Positions 15,204-23,103 of a stretch of DNA of 28,880 bases are shown here, piece by piece. The notes under the pieces were generated by a model. It was not told the origin of the DNA. It ran no database searches and was given only the letters and a program-made list of their open reading frames with translations. Origin of the DNA: JAFAXD01 sp035472475. Lineage in GTDB: Bacteria; Pseudomonadota; Alphaproteobacteria; Rhizobiales; Xanthobacteraceae. Location of the stretch: NCBI GenBank assembly GCA_035472475.1, contig DATIPA010000238.1:1-28880 (forward strand), read 5' to 3'. Position 1 is the stretch's first letter. Each line of letters opens with the position of its first letter. Both the position numbers and the translations under genes were made by a program.

Positions 15204-17615
15204 TTGGCGGGATATTCAGTAACTTTTAGCGTCGTCGACAATGCGACCCGCCAGATCGAGGCGATCAACCAGCGCATGCGCCAGATGCGCGCGCCGATGG
15301 AACGCCAGTCGCGGGCGATCCGCGAGTTCGTCGACGTCTCGGGTCTGCGCCGGGTAGCGGACGGGTTTACCGGGATCGGCCGCGCCGGGCTCGCGGCGTT
15401 TTCGTCTTTGACGCGCCTTGTCCCGGTCATGGGGGCACTGACCGGGGCCGCCTCGATCGCCGGGCTCGGCCGGCTCGTGAGCACCTGGAGCCAATTTGGC
15501 GCGAACCTGCAGCGCGATGCCTCCCGCATCGGCACGACGACACAGGAACTCGAACGGCTGCGCAACGCCATCGTCGAGGGCGGCGGCTCGGCCAACACCA
15601 TGGTGCAAAGCCTCAAGGATCTGACCGACGCCTCGGCCAGGGCTTTTACCGATCCCGGACACAACCAGCAAACGTTTGCGCGGTTTCAGCAGGCCGGTAT
15701 TTCATTGCAGGGGCTCAATGGCCAATTGCGCAGTTCGACCGAGCTGATGCCCGAAGTCCTGCAATTCATCGATTCGTGGCCAAACCCGACCGATCGGATG
15801 AGGGTGGCGACCGATCTCGGCGGCACATCGCTGTATGACCTGACCGAACAACTGCGCATGGCGCGGCGGCCGGGCGAGACGCTGACCGACACCTGGGGCC
15901 GCCTGAATGAGAAGGCCAGCCAGTTCGCTGCGCTGACCGAACAGCAAAAAGCGGGACTGCAGCGCTATCGTGAGGCGGTCGGCGGGATGACGGTCGCATT
16001 TAATGAACTCAGTAAAGGGATCGGCACGACCCTCGCGATTGCACTGACGCCATTGATCAATAAATTCAGCGACTGGGTTGCTCGAAATCAGCCCGAGATC
16101 CAGCGCGCAGTCGATGAACTCGCGACCGCCTTTGGGCAATGGCTCGAAGGCGTGAATGTCGATCAATTGCTGGCCGACCTCTCGGAGGTCGGAAGAATCA
16201 TCGGACGACTGGTCAGGGCGGTTGGCGAGTTGATCAAGATTTGGGAGCGGTTGCACGGAACCTATCGGGTGACGGCCGCGGACATTCTCGCCGGTTCGCC
16301 GCTCGCGGCCGGATTGAGCGCGGAAGAGAAGGCACGGATTGTCGCCGAAGCGACCCCCGCGGGTGAAGCGCCGCCACCCGTGCCGCAACGCTCGCTCTAT
16401 GAACGCCTAGGCTTGCCGCGGCTGGGTCCTGCTCCAGTTGGTGCCGCCCCCCCGAGGAGGCCGGCCGCCGCTGCACCCGCCGCACCAGCGGGTCAGCCTC
16501 TGCAACCGATTGCCGGCAGAGTGGCACCCGGTGCGCTGCAGACGCGGCTCGAAGACATTATCCGCGATTCGCCGCTCGCCGGAATGGCCCCGGAAGACGC
16601 CGCGCGCTACGGGATCAAGACCGGCGCGCCGCACGAGTGGGCACATCTGATGACCCAGCTTGCCGGCCAGGAAAGCGGCTTTCAGGCAGGTGTGGGGAAT
16701 ACCAGCGAGAGCGAGCGCGCGGTCAGCGGCGGTGCGGGCTCGCATGGCCTCTTCCAATTGTCGCCGCAGGACGCCATCAACTACGGGATTCAGGACAAGC
16801 CGTTTACCCTGGAGCAACTGCAAGATCCCGATTTTAATGCGCGCGCTGCGGTCCAGATCGCCGCCAAGCGTATCCAACAAGGCGGAACGATCAGGAAAGG
16901 TTTGGGGGCCTATTGGGGGCCGGTCAAACGCGGTTGGACACCATCGACCGCACCAGTCGCCGCGCCCGGTGCCGGCGATTTTGACCGCATGGTCGCCGAT
17001 CAGGGCCTACCATCGGGGGTCAACCCGCAGCTTCACGAGTCGCTGGTCGCCGGCTTTAATGCGGCATTGCCGCCCGGCTATACCGCAGAAGTCATTTCGG
17101 GAGTGCGACGTGGTGATACCGGCTCACAGCACTACACGGGCTCAGCCGAAGATTGGCAAATCACTGGCCCGCAAGGCCAGAAGATCCCAAATCGGGGCGA
17201 GGATGTCAGCGGGCTTTATCGCCAAGCCGGGGTGCAGAGTCTCGCCTACATGATGGAGAAATACCCAGACCTGGCGACGCGATTCGCCCACGGCGCGCAT
17301 TTCGAGACCAGCCGCGGTTCCGGTGAGGCCGATATCATGCACTACGATATCGGTGGCCCGCGCGGGCGCATCGGCGATCCGTTGAGCGAACACCGTGAGG
17401 CGGCGGAATTGTTGAGGCAACGCCGCAGCATGTTTGCCGAGGCTGCCGGCGAGCCCGCCGAAGTCACCGGGGGCGCCCCGGTCTCGGGCTCGGTCGATGT
17501 CACCGTGACGCACAAGAACCCGCCAGCCGGGGCGACGATGACCGCGACCGCGGAAGGCGACGGCATCAACCTGGCGCCGCCGCGCACCGAACACCAGCAG
17601 CTCGCCGCCGCATGA
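15204..17615 (+). CDS. Tail tape measure protein with embedded muralytic domains
   Basis: Sets tail length and travels through the tube at injection; 803 aa, TTG start 15204 with AGGA upstream. Residues 1-400 are the tape measure proper: a helical N-terminus (QIEAINQRMRQMRAPMERQS), hydrophobic Ala/Gly stretches (GALTGAASIAGLGRLVSTWS), then TQELERLRNAIVEGGGSA and a membrane-active helix (LSKGIGTTLAIALTPLINKF). A Pro/Ala linker follows. Residues about 480-575 resemble a lytic transglycosylase: candidate catalytic Glu490 in LAGQESGF, then GSHGLFQLSPQDAINYG. Residues about 590-730 resemble an M15-type peptidase: HxxGxAxD at His643-Asp650 (HYTGSAED) and a second His713 in MHYDIGG. Both would cut peptidoglycan during entry. 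The C-terminus overlaps the next gene by ATGA. Confidence 0.92.
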   Translation: MAGYSVTFSVVDNATRQIEAINQRMRQMRAPMERQSRAIREFVDVSGLRRVADGFTGIGRAGLAAFSSLTRLVPVMGALTGAASIAGLGRLVSTWSQFGANLQRDASRIGTTTQELERLRNAIVEGGGSANTMVQSLKDLTDASARAFTDPGHNQQTFARFQQAGISLQGLNGQLRSSTELMPEVLQFIDSWPNPTDRMRVATDLGGTSLYDLTEQLRMARRPGETLTDTWGRLNEKASQFAALTEQQKAGLQRYREAVGGMTVAFNELSKGIGTTLAIALTPLINKFSDWVARNQPEIQRAVDELATAFGQWLEGVNVDQLLADLSEVGRIIGRLVRAVGELIKIWERLHGTYRVTAADILAGSPLAAGLSAEEKARIVAEATPAGEAPPPVPQRSLYERLGLPRLGPAPVGAAPPRRPAAAAPAAPAGQPLQPIAGRVAPGALQTRLEDIIRDSPLAGMAPEDAARYGIKTGAPHEWAHLMTQLAGQESGFQAGVGNTSESERAVSGGAGSHGLFQLSPQDAINYGIQDKPFTLEQLQDPDFNARAAVQIAAKRIQQGGTIRKGLGAYWGPVKRGWTPSTAPVAAPGAGDFDRMVADQGLPSGVNPQLHESLVAGFNAALPPGYTAEVISGVRRGDTGSQHYTGSAEDWQITGPQGQKIPNRGEDVSGLYRQAGVQSLAYMMEKYPDLATRFAHGAHFETSRGSGEADIMHYDIGGPRGRIGDPLSEHREAAELLRQRRSMFAEAAGEPAEVTGGAPVSGSVDVTVTHKNPPAGATMTATAEGDGINLAPPRTEHQQLAAA

Positions 17616-18409
17616 TCTCGACCAGCGACCTCGCCCAGACCGCCGGGTTCAACCTGCGGGCCGACAACCGCGAAGGCGGTTGGCTCGACTCGCGCTGGTG
17701 GGAGCAGCTTCAGCCGGCTTCGTGGCGCGGCGTCGACTTTGTCATGGATGCCGCGGAGAACCGGGCGGGCCGCCGCACCGCGGTGCACGAGTACCCCTAC
17801 CGCGATACCGTCTGGGTCGAGGACCTCGGCCGCCTGCCGCGCCGCTTCGCGTTCCAGGGCTTCATCGTCGGCGACGACGTCTATCAGCAGCGCAACGCGA
17901 TGATCCAAGCCTGCGAGCAGCCGGGCGAGGGTACGCTGGTGCACCCGACGCTGGGCAGCGTGCAATGCGTGCTGATCGAGTTCTCGACGACCGATCGGCG
18001 CGAGCGCGGGCGCATGGTCGAGATCGCGTTCAGCTTCGTGGTCAGCGGGGACATCGTATTTCCGCAGACATCGGCGGCGACCGGCGAGCAGGTCGGAACC
18101 CTGGCCGGCGCGCTGAGCCGAGCCTCGGCGGGGGACTTGTCCGCGCAGCTCGGCACGATGCGGATCGTCCCGCAGCAGGCGCGCGCCGGGGTGCCTGCCT
18201 TTGGCGCGCTGGCGACCGGTGTCGTCGACGACCCGGCCCGCGCGCTCAACGCCACCAACGGGCTGCAGGGCTATTACGGCCGTTACGCGACCGGCCGGCG
18301 CAGCACCATGCTGCCCGCCTCGGCGACGCCGGGCTCCGCACTCGCCGGCTCGATCTCCTCGCGGCAGGACGTGCTCGCCGCGGTCACCAGGCTGACCGGG
18401 GTGCTGTAA
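17612..18409 (+). CDS. Mu gpN-like DNA circularization/tail protein, N-terminal part
   Basis: A 265-aa protein matching the DNA_circ_N domain of Mu gpN, a baseplate-hub-associated tail protein: WREQLQPASWRGV-type start (here WWEQLQPASWRGVDFVMDAA), AGRRTAVHEYPYRDTVWVED, GRLPRRFAFQGFIVGDDVYQ, PGEGTLVHPTLGSVQCVLIE and RRERGRMVEIAFSFVVSG. It ends at TAA 18407-18409. The next gene begins two codons later in the same frame and looks like the missing C-terminal half, so gpN seems split by an in-frame stop. Confidence 0.88.
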   Translation: MISTSDLAQTAGFNLRADNREGGWLDSRWWEQLQPASWRGVDFVMDAAENRAGRRTAVHEYPYRDTVWVEDLGRLPRRFAFQGFIVGDDVYQQRNAMIQACEQPGEGTLVHPTLGSVQCVLIEFSTTDRRERGRMVEIAFSFVVSGDIVFPQTSAATGEQVGTLAGALSRASAGDLSAQLGTMRIVPQQARAGVPAFGALATGVVDDPARALNATNGLQGYYGRYATGRRSTMLPASATPGSALAGSISSRQDVLAAVTRLTGVL

Positions 18410-18412
18410 GAA

Positions 18413-18976
18413 ATGCCGGTGGCGGCCGATTTCGCGCAGGCCGCCGACGATCTCGCCGCCGCGCTGCTGCTGGCGACCAGCGAGCCCGCGGACGCGATCC
18501 GCCTCTTATTGCCGCTGACCGATTGGCAGCCGCGCCCCTTGCCGGGCACCGGACCGCTCTGGGCCAACGCGCAGCGGGCCCAGAATGCGCTCGCCTCTAA
18601 TCTGCGCTGTTCGGCCTGCGCCGCACTGGCGCGCGCCTCCGTCCTCTATCAGCCGGTCAGCTACCAGGACGCGCAGACCGTGCGCCGCCTGGTGTGCGAC
18701 GCCCTCGATGCGGAGGCGGTGCGCGCGGCGGACGCCGCCCTCGACGCGACCTGGCAGGCATTGCGCAATCTGCGCGCCGCCGTGGCGCTGGACCTCGCAG
18801 TGCGCGGCGCCGAGCTCGCGCTGCTCGTCGAGATCGAGACACGCGTCCCGATGCCGTCGCTCGCCGAAGCGTGGACCCTTTACCAGGATACGACGCGCGA
18901 GCCGCAGCTCGTGCGCTCGGCCGGGCCGGCGCATCCGCTCTTCATGCCGCTCGAATTCCCGGCACTCGCCCGGTGA
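18413..18976 (+). CDS. Mu gpN-like protein, C-terminal part as a separate ORF
   Basis: 187 aa starting at ATG 18413, in the same frame as the preceding gene with only TAA GAA between them. The sequence (LASNLRCSACAALARASVLY, QPVSYQDAQTVRRLVCDALD, AALDATWQALRNLRAAVALD, HPLFMPLEFPALAR) is what follows the DNA_circ_N domain in full-length gpN proteins, including the typical 'HPLFMP' near the end. No good ribosome site precedes ATG 18413. It may be made by reinitiation after the stop, by stop-codon readthrough, or be a natural split. Its TGA overlaps the next GTG start (GTGA). Confidence 0.8.
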   Translation: MPVAADFAQAADDLAAALLLATSEPADAIRLLLPLTDWQPRPLPGTGPLWANAQRAQNALASNLRCSACAALARASVLYQPVSYQDAQTVRRLVCDALDAEAVRAADAALDATWQALRNLRAAVALDLAVRGAELALLVEIETRVPMPSLAEAWTLYQDTTREPQLVRSAGPAHPLFMPLEFPALAR

Positions 18977-20121
18977 GCTTCGCCCATGGCGCCCCACCTC
19001 GAGGCGCCCCGCCCGGTGCCGAGGACGTGCTCAAGCTGATCGTCGCCGGCCAGGAGTGGATCGGCTGGCAACGCGTCGCGGTGACCCGCTCGATGGATAC
19101 CGTGCCGGCGAGCTTCGACATCCAGGTGACCGAGCGCTATCCGTTGACCGCCGATGTCTCGTTCAAGCCGGGCGATCCCTGCCAGGTCAAGATCGGCGGC
19201 GACCTGGTGATCACCGGCTACATCGACCGCTATGGGGCCGCCATCAGCGGCAACGATCATACCGTGCGCATCGCCGGGCGCTCGAAGTCGGAGGACCTCG
19301 TCGACTGCAGCGCTTTTGTCGGCTCGAAGGAAAAGCCGAGCTTTCAGGTGCTCGCCGGGTCGACTCTGTCGATCGCGCAGGAACTCGCCAAACCGTACGA
19401 CGTCGAGATCTCCTCGCTCGCCGGGCCCGGTGTCCGGATCCCGCAGTTCAACATCAACCTCGGCGAGACTGCCTGGGAGATCATCGACCGGATTACCCGC
19501 TATTCCGAGCTGATCGCCTACGACATGCCGGACGGCTCGGTGGTGCTCGCGCAAGCCGGTTCCGAGAAGATGGCCTCGGGCTTTGCCCAGGGCGAAAACG
19601 TCGAGAGCGCCAACGTCAGCTTTTCGCTCGATCAGCGCTTCTCCGAATACGAAGGACATATCCTCGCGACGATGGTGTTCGGCAACGACACCGGCCCCAA
19701 CGCGCCCGATCTCGGCGAGATCATCCGCGATCCCGGGGTGCCGCGCTTCCGCAAGCGCTACGTGATCAGCGAGCAGACCTTCATGGGCGAGCCGATCGCG
19801 ACCAAGCGGGCGCGCTGGGAGTGTCAGCGCCGGATCGGCCGCAGCCAGGCGGTCAATATTACCTGCGACTCGTGGCGCGACGCCGGTGGCGCATTGTGGG
19901 CGCCCAACCACCTGGCCCCGATCCACCTTCCTGCGCTCAAGCTCGCCGACGTGAACTGGCTGATCGCGCAAATCACCTATGTCCGCGACGAGCAGGGCCA
20001 GCACGGGCTCGTGGTCCTGATGCCGCCCTCGGCCTTCGCCGCGGAACCCGTGGGTGATCCGGGGCCGTTGCCGCCGACGGTGGCGGCCGTCGAGGCGTGG
20101 AACGCAGCGAGGCGAGGATGA
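18973..20121 (+). CDS. Baseplate hub protein (Mu gpP/gp44-like)
   Basis: 382 aa from GTG 18973, which overlaps the previous stop; longer in-frame extensions upstream lie over the gpN gene and are shadows. Hub-protein signatures are LKLIVAGQEWIGWQRVAVTR, SMDTVPASFDIQVTERYP, PGDPCQVKIGGDLVITGYID, VRIAGRSKSEDLVDCSAFVG, LGETAWEIIDRITRYSELIA and WRDAGGALWAPNHLAPIHLP. It forms the ring that joins the tube to the spike and follows gpN as in Mu. It ends by ATGA overlap with the spike gene. Confidence 0.93.
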   Translation: MSFAHGAPPRGAPPGAEDVLKLIVAGQEWIGWQRVAVTRSMDTVPASFDIQVTERYPLTADVSFKPGDPCQVKIGGDLVITGYIDRYGAAISGNDHTVRIAGRSKSEDLVDCSAFVGSKEKPSFQVLAGSTLSIAQELAKPYDVEISSLAGPGVRIPQFNINLGETAWEIIDRITRYSELIAYDMPDGSVVLAQAGSEKMASGFAQGENVESANVSFSLDQRFSEYEGHILATMVFGNDTGPNAPDLGEIIRDPGVPRFRKRYVISEQTFMGEPIATKRARWECQRRIGRSQAVNITCDSWRDAGGALWAPNHLAPIHLPALKLADVNWLIAQITYVRDEQGQHGLVVLMPPSAFAAEPVGDPGPLPPTVAAVEAWNAARRG

Positions 20122-20687
20122 GCGAGCAGACCCTGCAGAACCAGCTCGATCGGCTGCACCGGCGCAGTCTGATGACCGTGGCGCCGATCAAGATCACCGC
20201 GACCAACGACGACGACGCGATTCACCGGGTACAGGGCCGCGTCAACGGCACACCCGAGGTAATCGACAATATCGGAGTTATGCAGATCTACGGCCTCGCC
20301 TCGCACGCGATGGTCGGAACCGATGCGACCGGGCTCTTCGTCGGCGGACAACGCTCGAATGTCGTCGTCATCGCCACCGGCAACCAGCAATACCGCCTGC
20401 GCGGGCTGAAACCGGGCGAGGTCGCCCTCTACACCGACGAGGGCGACTATGTGCGGCTGAACCGCGGCAAGATTGTCGAGATCAAGGCGCAAGAGGAGCT
20501 CAAGATCATCACCAAGAAGCTGACCATCGAGGCCGAAGACAAGATCGAGATCAAGACCAAGAAAATCGCGATCGGGCCGGCCGACGGCGACCCCACGGAG
20601 ATCGATATCCAAGGCAACATCCAGCTCGACGGCAATCTCAACGCGACCGGCAGCATCAACGCGCCGCAGGGTCACGTGGGTTCGTGA
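20118..20687 (+). CDS. Baseplate assembly protein V / central spike (Mu gp45-like)
   Basis: 189 aa; start ATG 20118 chosen because it overlaps the hub stop (ATGA); ATG 20097 lies inside the hub gene. The N-terminus (LQNQLDRLHRRSLMTVAPIK) and VMQIYGLASHAMVGTDATGL are gp45-like OB-domain features; the C-terminal half has short alternating beta repeats (VEIKAQEELKIITKKLTIEA, EDKIEIKTKKIAIGPADG, IQLDGNLNATGSINAPQG) typical of the trimeric beta-helix needle that pierces the outer membrane. No HxH iron-binding tip motif is visible. Confidence 0.92.
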   Translation: MSEQTLQNQLDRLHRRSLMTVAPIKITATNDDDAIHRVQGRVNGTPEVIDNIGVMQIYGLASHAMVGTDATGLFVGGQRSNVVVIATGNQQYRLRGLKPGEVALYTDEGDYVRLNRGKIVEIKAQEELKIITKKLTIEAEDKIEIKTKKIAIGPADGDPTEIDIQGNIQLDGNLNATGSINAPQGHVGS

Positions 20688-21184
20688 CCGGCGATATCCG
20701 CATCCTCTGGGACAACACCGAAGCGCTCGGCGACTGGGCGCTCGCCGAGGGCGACGTCGAGACCGGCCAGGACCTCGAAACCGCGTGTCTGGTGTCGCTC
20801 TTCACCGACAAGCTCGCCACCCCCGATTTCACCCCGACCGATCGCACGACCGACCGCCGCGGCTGGTGGGCCGATCCCTACAACGACCAGCCGCTGGGCT
20901 CTAGCCTGTGGCAGCTCGATCGCGCCAAGAAGACCCGCGACACGCTCGGCACCGCGCGGCGCTATGCGCTCGATGCATTGCAATGGCTGATCGATGACGG
21001 GATCGCTCGCCAGCTCTTGTGCAACACCTCGTGGATCACGCCGACGATGCTCGGCATTGCGCTGGCGATCATCCGCCCGGACGGCACCGAGACGCGGTTC
21101 CGCTTTGGCTGGGCGTGGGCAGGCCTCGCGACCGTGCGCTCGCCGGTCGTGATCAGGAACCCGTTCCCCGAACTGGCCGCCTAG
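20684..21184 (+). CDS. Baseplate wedge protein (Mu gp46-like)
   Basis: 166 aa from GTG 20684, overlapping the spike stop as GTGA; the longer frame upstream is a shadow of the spike and hub genes. The gp46 pattern is DIRILWDNTEALGDWALAEG at the start, LVSLFTDKLATPDFTP, RRGWWADPYNDQPLGSSLWQ, and a helical AARRYALDALQWLIDDGIA-like block (here TARRYALDALQWLIDDGIA). It is the first of the gp46-gp47-gp48 wedge genes, in standard order. Confidence 0.93.
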   Translation: MTGDIRILWDNTEALGDWALAEGDVETGQDLETACLVSLFTDKLATPDFTPTDRTTDRRGWWADPYNDQPLGSSLWQLDRAKKTRDTLGTARRYALDALQWLIDDGIARQLLCNTSWITPTMLGIALAIIRPDGTETRFRFGWAWAGLATVRSPVVIRNPFPELAA

Positions 21185-22312
21185 ATGCCGTTTGCGCGCC
21201 CCAGCCTCACCGCGCTGCGCAACCAGTCGATCCAGGACATCACGACCTCGGGCGTGCCGGGGCTCACCGGGCTATTGCGCAACTCGGTGCTGCGCGTGCT
21301 CGCCTGGTGCATGGCCGGGCTCGCCTACAGCGTCTACGGCTATGCCGACTGGATCGCCCGGATGGGCGTCCCGTTCACCGCCGAGGACGAGTTTCTGTTC
21401 GCCTGGGCCGCGCTGATCGGGATCTATCCGAAAGAGGCGACCGCCGCGCACGGCCATGCCCGCTTTAGCGGGGATCCAGGCCGCATCTTGCCGATCCTGA
21501 CACCGCTGCGCCGCCAGGACGGAACACCCTACCAGACGACCGCGGAGGGGATTGTGGACGGCACCGGGGCCGTCGAGGTGCCGATCGCCGCGACGGTGCT
21601 CGGCGCCTTTACCGACGCCGACCCGGAGACGCCGATCACTATCGGTTCCTCGGTGCCCGGCATCAACGCCGGCGGGCTCACCGTCGGCTACACGGTCGGC
21701 GGCGCCGATCAGGAGAGCAACGAGGCGCTGCGCACGCGTATGCTCGCCAAATACCGCGCGCCGCCGCAGGGCGGGGCGGCCACCGATTACCTGCTGTGGG
21801 CGCTCGAGGTGCCGGGCGTCACCCGCGCCTGGGCGGCACCGATGGGGCTGGGGGCGGGCACCGTGATCGTCTATCCGATGTTCGATGGCGCCGAGGCCGA
21901 GCATGGCGGGTTCCCGCAGGGAACCGATGGCGTCGCCGCGGCCGAACGGCGCAGCGCACCGCGCGCCGCCGGTGACCAGGCGCTGGTCGCCGATCACATC
22001 TTTCCGCTGCAGCCGGTAACCGCACTCGTCCATGCCGTAGCACCCACACCCTTCCCGGTCGACGTGACGCTGCTGGCGCTCGACCCGAACACCGAGGAGA
22101 TACGCGACGCGATCGTCGCCGCGCTGGAGGACATGTTCCTTACGTTTGGCGAGGTCGGCGGCATCCTCTATCCCTCGCAGTTTTACGAGGCGATCTTGGC
22201 GACACCAGGCATTCGTCATTTTACGATGTCAACGCCGGCTTTGCCGATCGAGGCGCCGTTTGGCGCCCTGCCGATCATCGGTGTGCTGACCGTGCTGGCG
22301 CCGGAAACCTGA
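21185..22312 (+). CDS. Baseplate J-like wedge protein (Mu gp47-like)
   Basis: 375 aa from ATG 21185, directly abutting the gp46-like stop. Baseplate_J signatures: MPFARPSLTALRNQSIQDIT, GLLRNSVLRVLAWCMAGLAY, YGYADWIARMGVPFTAEDEF, DGTGAVEVPIAATVLGAFTD, GADQESNEALRTRMLAKYRA and PPQGGAATDYLLWALEVPGV. C-terminal part IRDAIVAALEDMFLTFGEVG is the conserved end. It forms baseplate arms with gp46 and gp48. TGATG overlap of one base with the next gene. Confidence 0.95.
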   Translation: MPFARPSLTALRNQSIQDITTSGVPGLTGLLRNSVLRVLAWCMAGLAYSVYGYADWIARMGVPFTAEDEFLFAWAALIGIYPKEATAAHGHARFSGDPGRILPILTPLRRQDGTPYQTTAEGIVDGTGAVEVPIAATVLGAFTDADPETPITIGSSVPGINAGGLTVGYTVGGADQESNEALRTRMLAKYRAPPQGGAATDYLLWALEVPGVTRAWAAPMGLGAGTVIVYPMFDGAEAEHGGFPQGTDGVAAAERRSAPRAAGDQALVADHIFPLQPVTALVHAVAPTPFPVDVTLLALDPNTEEIRDAIVAALEDMFLTFGEVGGILYPSQFYEAILATPGIRHFTMSTPALPIEAPFGALPIIGVLTVLAPET

Positions 22313-22917
22313 TGCCGCTTTTCGCCTTCACGGCGCAGGAATACGCGCAGCAGTTTCAGCGGCTCTTGCCGCGCGGTCGCGTGTGGCATCGCGGCTGGGG
22401 CATGGTCCAGGACCAGGTCGTGTTATTGCTGATGCCGACCTGGGTGCGCCTGCATGTCCGCCTCAACGATCTGATCGCCCAGATCTTCCCGTGCACGACG
22501 ACCGAGCTGTTACCCGAATGGGAGGACACGCTCGGACTCCCCGATCCCTGCACCGGGCCACTGGGGACACTGCAGCAGCGCATGGCCGCAGTGTGCGCGA
22601 AGTTCACCGCGCGCGGCGGGCAATCGAAGACTTATTTCATCGCCGTCGCGGCGGCCCTCGGCTTCGAGATCACGATCACCGAGTTTCAGCCGTTTCGCGC
22701 CGGCGTCAGCCGGGTCGGCGACGCGCTCTACGGCTACGACTGGATACACACCTGGCGGGTCAACGCCGCGGCCGACACGATCATTTATTTCCGCACCGGG
22801 CAGTCGACCGCGGGCGAGCCATTGCGCGCCTGGGGCAATCGGCTGCTCGAATGCGTATTGCAGGCGCTGAAACCGGCCCACACCATCCTGATCTTTAGCT
22901 ATGGGGACATACCCTGA
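22312..22917 (+). CDS. Baseplate/tail protein DUF2313 (Mu gp48-like)
   Basis: 201 aa with the DUF2313 (YmfQ/gp48) pattern: EYAQQFQRLLPRGRVWHRGW, LNDLIAQIFPCTTTELLPEW, EDTLGLPDPCTGPLGTLQQR, AKFTARGGQSKTYFIAVAAA, LGFEITITEFQPFRAG and LQALKPAHTILIFSY near the end. It completes the wedge and connects to tail fibres. The gene abuts the next ATG. Confidence 0.93.
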   Translation: MPLFAFTAQEYAQQFQRLLPRGRVWHRGWGMVQDQVVLLLMPTWVRLHVRLNDLIAQIFPCTTTELLPEWEDTLGLPDPCTGPLGTLQQRMAAVCAKFTARGGQSKTYFIAVAAALGFEITITEFQPFRAGVSRVGDALYGYDWIHTWRVNAAADTIIYFRTGQSTAGEPLRAWGNRLLECVLQALKPAHTILIFSYGDIP

Positions 22918-23103
22918 ATGCTGCAGTCGACCGATCAAATCGCCGTTACGCTAACCGCCGTCCAATGGAATCAGGTCCTGGCGGTGCTTGCCAAGGGACC
23001 GTGGGATGTCGTGAACCCGCTGATCGGCGCGATCAGCGCGCAGGCATTGGCGCACGACGGCGCCGCCGACCTCCCGACCGAGGCGCCCCATGTACCGCAT
23101 TGA
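22918..23103 (+). CDS. Small conserved phage protein, function unknown
   Basis: 61 aa from ATG 22918 right after the gp48-like stop. The core VTLTAVQWNQVLAVLAKGPW, then DVVNPLIGAISAQA, follows a pattern seen in short phage proteins (T-L-T-A-x-x-W-x-x-V-L-x-x-L-x-x-x-P-(Y/W)-x-x-x-x-P-L-I). It overlaps the tail fibre gene by 14 bases. No specific function is evident. Confidence 0.68.
   Translation: MLQSTDQIAVTLTAVQWNQVLAVLAKGPWDVVNPLIGAISAQALAHDGAADLPTEAPHVPH

Noticed and set aside
18585..20057. 490-codon plus-strand ORF across the gpN and hub genes
   Set aside because: Arg/Pro-rich translation typical of an off-frame reading in high-GC coding DNA; two well-supported tail genes occupy the same bases in other frames.
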